A DNA stretch of 64,000 nucleotides. Origin: JBEPTX01 sp041691795. GTDB taxonomy: Bacteria; Patescibacteriota; Saccharimonadia; Saccharimonadales; Saccharimonadaceae. The DNA lies in NCBI GenBank assembly GCA_041691795.1, contig JBEPTX010000001.1, positions 434,001 to 498,000 on the forward strand. The letters are read 5' to 3'. The notes beneath the pieces were generated by a model. The model made no database searches. It saw only the letters and a program-made list of their open reading frames with translations, and was not told the DNA's origin. Made by a program: the position numbers and the translations under genes. Shown piece after piece: positions 24,693 to 32,640 of the stretch; positions within the stretch are counted from its first letter, which is position 1; every line of letters begins with the position of its first letter.

Positions 24693-25517
24693 CTATATAT
24701 CCTCCGCGAATTGTGGTGATTTTCTCTTGAAATACCAAGCAGCCAGCAGCGTGAACAGGATAACAAACGTCAGAGGAATCAGCCTATACCAACCCGATCC
24801 ATACAAACTCTCATAGGTAATCGTATTCGGTGTGATCAGCACATAGCGTGAATCCTGAATGATCTGCGCTACGGGATTCAGCATTAAAATTTGCGCAGCA
24901 AATAGCGATTTGTTAATCACAAAACTCAGTGAATACAGAATTGGCGTCGCGTAAAATGCGGCCTGCATAATAATTTCCCAGATGTAATTGATGTCTCGGA
25001 ATTTTACAAATAATGCGCTTAGTAGGAATGCAACACCGATCGAGAATATAAACAATTCGATCAAAGGAAGTGGCAGCAGGAGTGCGCTCCAGTGCAAGGT
25101 AACACCGTTTAGTACCATAAATATCGCCACCACGATGAAGTTAATCATCAAGTTAATAAATGCTGAGAAAGATCCAGCCAGGACGATAACGTATTTGGGA
25201 AAGTTAAGTTTTCGCAACAAATCACCCTTTGCAACAATCGCGGTCACGCCACCATTTGTAACTTCGCCAAAATAGTTCCACAGAATAATACCAAGCAGCA
25301 GGTACACAGGATAGTGTGGAATTGATGCTCCGGCATTAAAAATTTTGTCAAAAACGAGATAAAGGATGATAAATAGGAAAAGTGGTCGTAAAAGCGACCA
25401 GACATAGCCAAGTGCAGAGCCTTGGTAACGAAGCTTGAAGTCCGTAATAACTAACTGGCGCAGTAATATAGCCGAATATTTGTATTTTGCCGCAAGGCGA
25501 TTCCAATTTTCTCTCAT
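24693..25517 (-). CDS. wzm: ABC-2 type polysaccharide export permease
   Basis: The 274-residue protein has six predicted membrane helices and the ABC-2 permease start RLAAKYKYSAILLRQLVITD, followed by FKLRYQGSALGYVWSLLRPL, a classic motif of Wzm/TagG exporters. It forms the channel partner of the Wzt ATPase for O-polysaccharide or teichoic-acid-type export. It is first in the minus-strand run. A -10 box TATAAT lies 10 bases before the ATG, so the leader would be only a few bases long; no Shine-Dalgarno is seen. Confidence 0.93.
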   Translation of the reverse strand: MRENWNRLAAKYKYSAILLRQLVITDFKLRYQGSALGYVWSLLRPLFLFIILYLVFDKIFNAGASIPHYPVYLLLGIILWNYFGEVTNGGVTAIVAKGDLLRKLNFPKYVIVLAGSFSAFINLMINFIVVAIFMVLNGVTLHWSALLLPLPLIELFIFSIGVAFLLSALFVKFRDINYIWEIIMQAAFYATPILYSLSFVINKSLFAAQILMLNPVAQIIQDSRYVLITPNTITYESLYGSGWYRLIPLTFVILFTLLAAWYFKRKSPQFAEDI

Positions 25518-25527
25518 CTGAATCTAT

Positions 25528-25533
25528 ATTATA
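25528..25533 (-). promoter_or_regulatory. -10 box for the wzm-wzt run
   Basis: TATAAT on the minus strand, 10 bases before ATG 25517. A weak TTGCCC (25557-25552) sits at 18-base spacing. It is divergent from the rmd promoter 55 bases away. Confidence 0.5.
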
Positions 25534-25584
25534 CCGTACCAGTGAGCACCTGGGCAACAAAGTAATGCTCGAAATCTCAACTGT

Positions 25585-25593
25585 TGTTATACT
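25585..25593 (+). promoter_or_regulatory. Extended -10 promoter for rmd, leaderless geometry
   Basis: TGTTATACT fits the extended -10 pattern. It ends 6 bases before ATG 25600, with no Shine-Dalgarno in between, so the transcript should begin at the start codon. Confidence 0.6.
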
Positions 25594-25599
25594 AGAATC

Positions 25600-26520
25600 A
25601 TGAATACACCACGAATAGTCATCTCCGGAATTAATGGATTCGTCGGACATCACCTTGCCCGTGAGTTACACGGCGCAGGTGTACTTGTAGTTGGTATCGG
25701 TCACGACGCAACTGTTGCAGACGAAATCAAGGATATTGTCGAAGCGTATCATCAGGCAGACCTGATCACAACATGGCCCGAGACCGCTGATGTTACCGCT
25801 GTCATCCACCTTGCTGGCCTGGCCGCGGTTGGACCATCATTTGACGACCCTCAGAAATACATTAATGCCAATAGCGCCATGGTGACAAATTTGTGTGAAT
25901 ATTACCAAAAACAAGACAAAAAACCACGTGTTATCGTTGTTAGTAGCGGTGCAATTTATGATTCCAACCAGACTATGCCAATCACTGAATCAGGCAAAAT
26001 TGGTTTCAGTTCACCCTATGCGGTCAGCAAGATCCTGACCGAAAACCAATGCGCGTACTATCACAACCGTGGCCTTGACTGCATCGTCGCCCGACCATTC
26101 AACCATATTGGTCCCGGCCAAGCACTAGGTTTTATCGTGCCTGATTTTTACAAACGCCTATCCGAACTTGCCGATGGCGAAACAACTATTGAGGTCGGTA
26201 ATATCGATACTCGTCGCGATTACACTGACGTTCGCGACATCGTTCGCGCCTATGCCAAACTTGCACTGGCGCCAAGTCTGCAAAATAACCTCTATAATGT
26301 CTGTTCTGGTCAGAGCCTGTCCGGCAGTGAAATCCTTGACAAGCTAAAAAACGCGATGGATAAACCAGATGTCACATTCCAGATAAATCCAGCGCTTGTT
26401 CGCCCAACAGATATCCCAGAAATCTTTGGCGACTCGTCACGACTTCAGCAAGAACTCGACTGGAAACCTGAAATTACCATCAATCAAACGATCAAAGATT
26501 TTGTAGAATCAGCAAACTAG
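25600..26520 (+). CDS. rmd: GDP-6-deoxy-4-keto-D-mannose reductase-like SDR enzyme
   Basis: The 306-residue extended short-chain dehydrogenase has the NAD(P)-binding motif ISGINGFVGHHLARELH (G-x-x-G-x-x-G type), a catalytic S-x-n-Y-x-x-x-K formed by SSGAIYD and SPYAVSKILTE, and ARPFNHIGPGQALGFIVPDF, the substrate loop typical of RmD/Tyv-like reductases acting on GDP-6-deoxyhexoses. With the adjacent gmd gene it would make GDP-D-rhamnose (or GDP-6-deoxy-talose) from GDP-mannose. It converges on gmd across a shared hairpin terminator. Exact stereochemistry is inferred. Confidence 0.85.
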   Translation: MNTPRIVISGINGFVGHHLARELHGAGVLVVGIGHDATVADEIKDIVEAYHQADLITTWPETADVTAVIHLAGLAAVGPSFDDPQKYINANSAMVTNLCEYYQKQDKKPRVIVVSSGAIYDSNQTMPITESGKIGFSSPYAVSKILTENQCAYYHNRGLDCIVARPFNHIGPGQALGFIVPDFYKRLSELADGETTIEVGNIDTRRDYTDVRDIVRAYAKLALAPSLQNNLYNVCSGQSLSGSEILDKLKNAMDKPDVTFQINPALVRPTDIPEIFGDSSRLQQELDWKPEITINQTIKDFVESAN

Positions 26521-26535
26521 TAATATGATGAATTT

Positions 26536-26563
26536 AAAATAGAGGCACTTCGGCCTCTATTTT
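26536..26563. terminator. Bidirectional intrinsic terminator between rmd and gmd
   Basis: An 11-bp perfect stem, AAAATAGAGGC / GCCTCTATTTT with loop ACTTCG, places a short T run on either strand, so it can end both convergent transcripts. Confidence 0.88.
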
Positions 26564-26581
26564 AGTAGCTACAAGAATGAA

Positions 26582-27580
26582 CTAAATCTTGGTTTCTTCG
26601 ATCGTGAGGTCATGCTGAACCATCAGTTTGACCAAGCCTGGGAAGTCAACTTTGCGTTCCCAGCCCAATTCATTTTCTGCTTTTGCTGGATTACCCAGTA
26701 ATAGATCGACTTCGGCAGGACGCATGAATGCTGGGTTTTGTTTGACATATGGCTTCCAGTCATCAATACCAATTTCTTTGAATGCAAGTGTCAGGAATTC
26801 TTCGATTGAGTGAGTTTCGCCAGTTGCCAGAACGTAATCATCAGGTTTGTCCTGCTGCAACATGCGCCACATACCCTCGACGTAATCACCAGCATAGCCC
26901 CAGTCACGTTTTGGCCATAGGTCACCTAATTCGATGTGATCTTGTTTGCCTAGGTGAATACGCGCAACAGCGTTAGTGATTTTGCGAGTCACAAATTCGA
27001 CACCGCGGCGGTCGCCTTCGTGGTTGAATAGGATTCCACAGCTGATAAACATACCGTAACTTTCGCGGTAATTACGAGCGATCCAGTGACCATATAGTTT
27101 GGCAACGCCGTATGGGCTGCGTGGGTGGAACTGTGAATTTTCGTCGTAGCCAGCGTCTGGTCGGTTGTATTCCAGGCCACCGTACATTTCTGAAGTTGAC
27201 GCTTGGTAGAACTTAACCGTCTTTTCGCCACCGGTCAGGCGAATAGCTTCGAGCATATTTAGTACGCCTTTGCCCGTCACATCGGCAGTGAGTTGTGGGT
27301 TTTTGAATGAATACCCAACATGGCTGATTGCAGCAAGGTTATAGACTTCGGTTGGTTTGGCAACTTGCATGGCACGTACCAATGATGATTGATCAGTAAG
27401 ATCAGCTTCAATCAGGGTAACGTAGGGGAATTCACTTTCAGTAATTGCTCTTCGTGGGTTGTGTTGACCACGAATAATTCCAAAAATTTCATAGTTCTTG
27501 CTGTGTAATAATTCAGCCAAATGGCCACCATCTTGACCCGTAATACCAGTAATTAATGCGCGCTTTTTGACATCAGCCAT
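26582..27580 (-). CDS. gmd: GDP-mannose 4,6-dehydratase
   Basis: The 332-residue SDR enzyme has RALITGITGQDGGHLAELL (NADP-binding glycine loop), YNLAAISHVGYSF, the catalytic triad region FYQASTSEMYGG with SPYGVAKLYGHW (Y-x-x-x-K), NHEGDRRGVEFVTRKI and LGDLWPKRDWGYAGDYVEGM, all diagnostic of GMD. It converts GDP-mannose to GDP-4-keto-6-deoxy-mannose. GAGG lies about 11 bases before ATG 27580. It would supply the neighbouring reductase and, through it, the rhamnosyl or fucosyl residues used by the glycosyltransferases in the region. Confidence 0.95.
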   Translation of the reverse strand: MADVKKRALITGITGQDGGHLAELLHSKNYEIFGIIRGQHNPRRAITESEFPYVTLIEADLTDQSSLVRAMQVAKPTEVYNLAAISHVGYSFKNPQLTADVTGKGVLNMLEAIRLTGGEKTVKFYQASTSEMYGGLEYNRPDAGYDENSQFHPRSPYGVAKLYGHWIARNYRESYGMFISCGILFNHEGDRRGVEFVTRKITNAVARIHLGKQDHIELGDLWPKRDWGYAGDYVEGMWRMLQQDKPDDYVLATGETHSIEEFLTLAFKEIGIDDWKPYVKQNPAFMRPAEVDLLLGNPAKAENELGWERKVDFPGLVKLMVQHDLTIEETKI

Positions 27581-27636
27581 GTAAAATATATCCTCTGAAA
27601 CTCGTTATTATATGTGCTTATTATACACTACCGTGG

Positions 27637-28188
27637 TTAGCGTTTGTAGTCGTCGTACAAACGAATAATATCATCTTCGTCGGATGGCTGGTCAGGATCA
27701 ACGTGCTGCCAGATTTCGGCGACCAATGTATAGTGATCGTCCTTGCCGACTAATCGGTGACGTTCGCTACGTGCAAATTGCACGACATCGTGTGGTACTG
27801 CATGAAATACGTCACCGGGTTCGTCCAAATGGCTTTTGTTATACCCACCATGTGTCAAAAAAGCCCAACGTTCGGCGCGACGATCATGGTACTGCCAACT
27901 GAGGCGTTGGCTTGGTGCGACAAGCAGAATTTTCGGGCTCAACTGCGCGTTATCAATTCCTAGGCGAGCTTCAGCCGGTGTCAAACCTGGGAAAAACTCG
28001 GTAATGAAATCATCTGCCTGGTCGCCGTGCATTCGAAAATACGCACCCCATGGTTTTTGATCGTTGACCTCAACAAGTTCATACCCAGATGCATGAATAG
28101 CATCTTGAATTGCCGCTGAAATTGATTCTTTTTCGATTTCTCGTAGTATTTCTAGTTCAAGTAGTCGTCCATGTAGTCCCGATATCAT
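27637..28188 (-). CDS. Mannose-6-phosphate isomerase type II-like cupin protein
   Basis: The 183-residue protein has an N-terminal helical part and a cupin core (about 65-175): KPWGAYFRMH, LVAPSQRLSWQYHDRRAERWAF, the second cupin strand DVFHAVPHDVVQFARSERHRL, and an ending LVAEIWQHVDP, then EDDIIRLYDDYKR. This is the pattern of the isomerase domain of bifunctional ManC/AlgA proteins (PF01050), with metal-ligand His residues around Y-H-D-R-R-A-E and the later HRL. It would convert fructose-6-phosphate to mannose-6-phosphate, feeding manC, which here lacks this domain. It is divergent from sucC. Confidence 0.75.
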   Translation of the reverse strand: MISGLHGRLLELEILREIEKESISAAIQDAIHASGYELVEVNDQKPWGAYFRMHGDQADDFITEFFPGLTPAEARLGIDNAQLSPKILLVAPSQRLSWQYHDRRAERWAFLTHGGYNKSHLDEPGDVFHAVPHDVVQFARSERHRLVGKDDHYTLVAEIWQHVDPDQPSDEDDIIRLYDDYKR

Positions 28189-28194
28189 GTATTT

Positions 28195-28213
28195 ATTATA
28201 CCAGCTGTATAAT
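28195..28213. promoter_or_regulatory. Back-to-back -10 boxes for the cupin gene and sucC
   Basis: On the minus strand TATAAT (28200-28195), with TGG before it (extended -10), ends exactly 6 bases before ATG 28188. On the plus strand TATAAT (28208-28213) ends 8 bases before ATG 28222. The two boxes are 7 bases apart, so the two polymerases would compete. Both transcripts would lack a real leader. Confidence 0.65.
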
Positions 28214-28221
28214 AGAGAGTA

Positions 28222-29292
28222 ATGAAACTACTGGAGTACGAAGCCAAGGCAATTTTGAAAGTGGCTGGAATTGCAACGCCCGAGTCGTGGGTGGTTCGTG
28301 CGAGCGATGATACCGCGCCTAACCTACCAGTTGTGTTGAAATCCCAAGTACCAACTGGTGGGCGCGGCAAGGCTGGGGGAATCGTTGTTGTCGAAAACAA
28401 GGATGAATACGGCGGTGTCGTCAAGCGACTTTTTAGCCTTTCGATCAAAGGATTTACACCACATGTACTACTGGCCGAGCAGCGCCTAGAAATTGACCGC
28501 GAACTATACATATCGGTCTTAGTTGATAAATCAGCTGCCCAGATCATGCTGATGGCACACACAAATGGTGGTGTTGAGGTCGAGGAAAATCCAGAGGATA
28601 GTTATCACAAAGTAGTCATCAATTCAGATGCTTCGTTCGATGCGATCGGGCAACAACTCGCAGATTATTTCGACCTTGCGGACAAAACATTCGTGCTGCA
28701 AGAATTAGTCGAAAAACTCTACAACTGCCTGGTCAAAAACGATGCGCTTCTGGTCGAGATTAATCCCCTCGTCCTTACCAAAGCTGGTGAAATTGTGGCA
28801 GGTGATTGCAAGATGGAACTTGACGATGCAGCAGTGTTTCGTCACCCGGATTGGAATTTTGAAACAAAATCAGCCGAAACAAATTTTGTCACACTTGATC
28901 CACGTGGCAATGTTGCCACCATCGCAAACGGCGCAGGCCTGGCGATGGCGACAGTTGATGCAGTGGCGGACGCCGGAATGGTACCCGCCAACTTCCTAGA
29001 CGTGGGTGGTGGGGCAAATACCGCCAGTGTGCTGGCTGCCTTTCAAAAAATCATGGAATATCCGGATGTACGAGTAATTGTTATTAATATTTTTGCTGGA
29101 ATCACTAGATGTGACGAGGTAGCGCGAGCAATTATTGCCGCTCAAGAACAAATTAGCGATCTTCCCCCATTGGCTATTCGCCTGGCCGGTACAAATTTTG
29201 AGCAAGCCGCAGAGCTACTCCAGGCAGAATCAATTCCGGTCCTTGCCACACTCGAAGAATGTTTAGCACAGGCAAAGCAGGTCGTATCATGA
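28222..29292 (+). CDS. sucC: Succinyl-CoA synthetase beta subunit
   Basis: The 356-residue protein has an ATP-grasp domain (MKLLEYEAKAILKVAGI at the start, then LKSQVPTGGRGKAGGIVVVE and LLVEINPLVLT) and a CoA-ligase domain (LDVGGGANTASVLAAFQKIM, IVINIFAGITRCDEVARAI). It is slightly shorter than the usual 385-400 residues, mostly by loop trimming. With SucD it interconverts succinyl-CoA and succinate with ATP or GTP. Its stop overlaps the SucD start as ATGA. Together with the ATP-citrate lyase it gives this genome two acyl-CoA/phosphate ligases of the same superfamily. Confidence 0.92.
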   Translation: MKLLEYEAKAILKVAGIATPESWVVRASDDTAPNLPVVLKSQVPTGGRGKAGGIVVVENKDEYGGVVKRLFSLSIKGFTPHVLLAEQRLEIDRELYISVLVDKSAAQIMLMAHTNGGVEVEENPEDSYHKVVINSDASFDAIGQQLADYFDLADKTFVLQELVEKLYNCLVKNDALLVEINPLVLTKAGEIVAGDCKMELDDAAVFRHPDWNFETKSAETNFVTLDPRGNVATIANGAGLAMATVDAVADAGMVPANFLDVGGGANTASVLAAFQKIMEYPDVRVIVINIFAGITRCDEVARAIIAAQEQISDLPPLAIRLAGTNFEQAAELLQAESIPVLATLEECLAQAKQVVS

Positions 29293-30152
29293 ATCCAGAA
29301 TTATTTACCGCAAAAAACGTGATCGTCCAAGGAATTACCGGCACCCACGGAACATTCCATACTCGTGCTATGGTCGCAAGTGGTACGACAGTCGTGGCCG
29401 GAACATCACCGAACAAAGCCGGTCAAAACGTTGATGGCATTCCCGTCTATAAAACAATTGCCGACATCCGAGCAGCAGAAATTAAGGTTGATACGAGCGT
29501 CATATTTGTGCCAGCTGCATTTGCCAAAGGCGCAATTTTTGAAGCAATTAATGCCCAAATTCCGTTAATTATTTGCATCACCGAAGGTATTCCTATACAT
29601 GATATGTTGCAAATAAAACAACATTTACAAAAGGGAAGAAGTGTCCTCATCGGGCCAAATTGCCCTGGTGTTTTACTCCCCAGCGTTAATAAACTCGGCA
29701 TTATCCCTGCCCTCTTTGGACTCCCGGGAAAGGTCGGTATTGTCAGCAGATCTGGCACCCTCACCTACGAGGCCATGGCCGGACTGAGTGGCCGTAACAT
29801 TGGTCAAAAGTACGTTATCGGTATCGGTGGCGATCCGATTCACGGCTGTTCATTTATTGATTGTTTAGAATTATTTCAGTCTGATCCCGAAGTTGATTCG
29901 ATCGTTATGATCGGTGAAATTGGTGGCACTGCCGAATGCGAAGCAGCCGATTATATCGCTACCCATGTTACCAAACCAGTCTACGCCTACGTTGCTGGCC
30001 ATCACGCCCCCGCCGGTATTCAATTGGGCCACGCCGGGGCTATCCTGGCCAGCCAAGACGAATCTGCTGCCGCAAAGACTGACTATCTACAGCAACATGG
30101 TGTCCACACCAGCACCAGCATCACTCAATTAGTCACCTCGGTGTTACAATAA
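29289..30152 (+). CDS. sucD: Succinyl-CoA synthetase alpha subunit
   Basis: From ATG 29289 (overlapping the sucC stop) it has 287 residues. It contains NVIVQGITGTHGTFHTRAM (CoA-binding Rossmann domain), IGPNCPGVLLP, GIVSRSGTLTYEAMAGLS, GIGGDPIHGCSFIDCLELF and the phosphohistidine motif LGHAGAILASQDESAAAK. This is the canonical SucD layout with no citrate-synthase extension, so it is not part of the ATP-citrate lyase. The end of the gene contains a promoter for the following glycosyltransferase. Confidence 0.94.
   Translation: MNPELFTAKNVIVQGITGTHGTFHTRAMVASGTTVVAGTSPNKAGQNVDGIPVYKTIADIRAAEIKVDTSVIFVPAAFAKGAIFEAINAQIPLIICITEGIPIHDMLQIKQHLQKGRSVLIGPNCPGVLLPSVNKLGIIPALFGLPGKVGIVSRSGTLTYEAMAGLSGRNIGQKYVIGIGGDPIHGCSFIDCLELFQSDPEVDSIVMIGEIGGTAECEAADYIATHVTKPVYAYVAGHHAPAGIQLGHAGAILASQDESAAAKTDYLQQHGVHTSTSITQLVTSVLQ
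30142..30150 (+). promoter_or_regulatory. Extended -10 inside the end of sucD, driving the GT2 gene
   Basis: TGTTACAAT overlaps the last codons and stop of sucD and ends 6 bases before the GTG at 30157, again a leaderless geometry. Confidence 0.5.
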
Positions 30153-30156
30153 TAAG

Positions 30157-31098
30157 GTGAAGAAAATTACCCTCCTGATTCCAGCCTACAACGAGGCGCC
30201 CGTGTTGAATCAACTTTATGAACGGCTGAATAAACTAGCTGGTGACAATGCCGCCTATTCGTTTGAGTTTTTGTTTGTAAATGATGGTAGTCGTGACAAA
30301 ACACTGCCAATGATCGAGAAATTTGCCGAATCCGACAAACGTATTTCGTTTATTAATTTGTCGCGTAACTTTGGCAAAGAAATCGCTATGATTGCCGGTA
30401 TCGACCATGTAGATAGTGATGCGATGGTGATTATTGATGCCGATTTGCAAGATCCACCAGAACTTATTCCAGAAATGATCAAACTATGGGAAGAAGGCTA
30501 CGACGATGTCTATGCTCGTCGTTCTAATCGTCTGGGCGAATCGTGGTTCAAGAAATTTACATCACAACTTTTTTATCGAATCCTGCAAAAATCAACCAGT
30601 ATTCCGATTCAGCGTGACACCGGTGATTTTCGTTTGCTTGATCGTCGCTGTGTCGAGGCGCTACGTCAGATTCGCGAAAGCCAGCGTTACACCAAAGGCT
30701 TTTTCAGCTGGATTGGCTACAAGAAAAAGGAAATTACCTACGTTCGCGATCCGCGCGCTGCTGGCGAAACTAAGTGGAATTATTTCAAATTAGTTAATCT
30801 GGCTATTGATGGTATTGTGTCATTTACAACGGCACCGTTACGAATTTCAACAGTATTTGGCATGATTATATCCCTATTCGCCTTTCTTTATATTTTCGTT
30901 ATTGTCATACGTGTACTTCTGTTCGGCGTCGGCGTCAGTGGCTATCCGTCCATCATGGCAGTCGTGTTATTCCTTGGTGGTGTCCAGCTACTATCACTTG
31001 GTATTATTGGCGAATATATCGGACGGATCTTTAACGAAACCAAGCAGCGCCCACTTTATTTTGTCGAGCAATATCACAAAGGAGCCGACAAAAAGTGA
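30157..31098 (+). CDS. Family 2 glycosyltransferase, DPM1/GtrB-like with two C-terminal membrane helices
   Basis: The 313-residue protein has a GT2 domain: LLIPAYNEAPVLNQLYERL, FLFVNDGSRDKT, FINLSRNFGKEIAMIAGID, the D-x-D-containing VIIDADLQDPPELIPEM, and DTGDFRLLDRR. Two helices follow at about 230-255 and 263-290. Such enzymes load a hexose from a nucleotide sugar onto polyprenyl phosphate for use outside the membrane. The start is GTG 30157 behind an internal promoter. It overlaps the next gene as GTGA. Confidence 0.92.
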   Translation: MKKITLLIPAYNEAPVLNQLYERLNKLAGDNAAYSFEFLFVNDGSRDKTLPMIEKFAESDKRISFINLSRNFGKEIAMIAGIDHVDSDAMVIIDADLQDPPELIPEMIKLWEEGYDDVYARRSNRLGESWFKKFTSQLFYRILQKSTSIPIQRDTGDFRLLDRRCVEALRQIRESQRYTKGFFSWIGYKKKEITYVRDPRAAGETKWNYFKLVNLAIDGIVSFTTAPLRISTVFGMIISLFAFLYIFVIVIRVLLFGVGVSGYPSIMAVVLFLGGVQLLSLGIIGEYIGRIFNETKQRPLYFVEQYHKGADKK

Positions 31099-32201
31099 GC
31101 CACATAGCCATCGACGCCCGTATCATCAGTTCAACGACTGGGCGATACGTTGAACGTCTACTTCATTACCTTGAACAGATTGATACAACCAATGAATATT
31201 CTGTTTTAGTACGCAAAAAAGACGAAAACTACTGGCAACCAACCAATCCCAATTTTCATGTCAAAGTTGCTCATTTTGATGACTATTCATTTTCCGAACA
31301 GCTGGGTTTCAAATCGTTTTTGGACAAATTAGCACCTGATTTGGTGCACTATTGTATGCCCCAACAACCGATTCTATACAAGGGCAATCATGTCACGACT
31401 GTTCATGATTTAACACTTCTAAGTAGTTATAATTCTGACAAAAATTGGTTGGTATTTCACGCTAAACAATTGGTTGGACGCTACGTTTTCAAGAAAATTG
31501 GTAAGACCAGCACATTCATCATGAGCGGCACAAATTACACCAAAAAAGCGTACGCCCAGTTTGCCCATATTCCACTAGAAAAAATTGTCGTGACACCTTA
31601 CGCTGCAGAAATTCAAGTAGGCCAGGTTGCCGCCTACCCTACGCCATCGAAAGCCTTTATTATGTACGTTGGTCAGCAAAGCGATTACAAAAATATTCGA
31701 CGACTGGGTGATGCGCATCAAGAATTACTCAAAACCCATCCCGATCTAGGACTTGTACTCGTCGGCAAGAAAAACGCCTCGGCGCTTATCAACGAAGCTT
31801 ACTTTACAAAGAAAAATTACAAAAACATTCACTTCACTGGATTCGTCAGTGATGAACAGTTAAACTGGCTGTATCAGAACTGCCAAGCCTATGTCTTCCC
31901 ATCACTTTCTGAAGGTTTTGGACTCCCTGGGCTCGAGGCGATGGCCCACGGCGCGCCCGTTATCAGTAGTAACGCAACTTGTCTCCCCGAGGTCTACGGC
32001 GACGCCGCACAGTACTTTGATCCAAATAACACGATGGAGATGGCCACAGAAATCGCCAAGGTCCTCGACACCCAGAAATTACGCGACGATCTGATCAAAA
32101 AAGGCAAAGTAAAAGTGGCTGAATACTCATGGGAGCGCTGCGCAAAACAGACACATCAAGTGTATATGGATGCGTTAGCTACGAAGACTGCTGAGCAATA
32201 A
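31095..32201 (+). CDS. Family 4 glycosyltransferase
   Basis: The 368-residue GT-B enzyme starts HIAIDARIISSTTGRYVERL, followed by LHYLEQI. It has FIMYVGQQSDYKNIRRLGD on the donor side and FPSLSEGFGLPGLEAMAHGA with the E-x7-E donor motif. GTG start overlaps the preceding stop. It is closest in layout to mannosyltransferases of the O-polysaccharide type. Its 3' end overlaps the convergent jag gene by 23 bases. Confidence 0.9.
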   Translation: MSHIAIDARIISSTTGRYVERLLHYLEQIDTTNEYSVLVRKKDENYWQPTNPNFHVKVAHFDDYSFSEQLGFKSFLDKLAPDLVHYCMPQQPILYKGNHVTTVHDLTLLSSYNSDKNWLVFHAKQLVGRYVFKKIGKTSTFIMSGTNYTKKAYAQFAHIPLEKIVVTPYAAEIQVGQVAAYPTPSKAFIMYVGQQSDYKNIRRLGDAHQELLKTHPDLGLVLVGKKNASALINEAYFTKKNYKNIHFTGFVSDEQLNWLYQNCQAYVFPSLSEGFGLPGLEAMAHGAPVISSNATCLPEVYGDAAQYFDPNNTMEMATEIAKVLDTQKLRDDLIKKGKVKVAEYSWERCAKQTHQVYMDALATKTAEQ

Positions 32202-32640
32202 CAATTCGACGGTCGCGGCCTTCACCTTCGGAAAAGGTCTGGATGTTCTCGAACTCGCCAGCAACATGGTGAACGATGCGTCGATCGGCGGCGTTAAGAT
32301 TAACGACTTTACTATCGCCAGTTTTTAGAACTTCTTGCATCCACTCACGTGCCTGTTCGGCTACTTTTTCGGCACGTTGCTTTTTGTAGTCGGCAATATC
32401 GACGTTTACGCGCTGCAACTCGGCATCTTTGTTGCGAAGGGTGGTCGATAGTAGGAACTGTAAGCTACGAAGTGTTTCGGCGTTTTTGCCAATGAGTAAA
32501 CTATTAATTTCACTGGTAGGCACGGAGATTTCAATAACGTCGTCTTCGGTTGTGCTGGTAACTTTTACGTTAATGCCAAAAAAGGACAAGATGTCTTCGA
32601 TGTACTTCTCGGCGAATTGAACTGATTCTTCCCTATTCAT
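32179..32640 (-). CDS. jag: Jag/KhpB-like RNA-binding protein (KH plus R3H domains)
   Basis: The 153-residue protein has a KH-like domain (about 30-85, with the LLIGKNAETLRSLQFLLS helix-turn) and an R3H domain (about 90-150, with ADRRIVHHVAGEF and EGEGRDRRIVI). The N-terminal Jag domain of longer homologues is missing. In other bacteria it binds RNAs and works with KhpA in cell division and envelope growth. It is in the conserved position directly after yidC, overlapping it as ATGA. Confidence 0.93.
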   Translation of the reverse strand: MNREESVQFAEKYIEDILSFFGINVKVTSTTEDDVIEISVPTSEINSLLIGKNAETLRSLQFLLSTTLRNKDAELQRVNVDIADYKKQRAEKVAEQAREWMQEVLKTGDSKVVNLNAADRRIVHHVAGEFENIQTFSEGEGRDRRIVIAQQSS

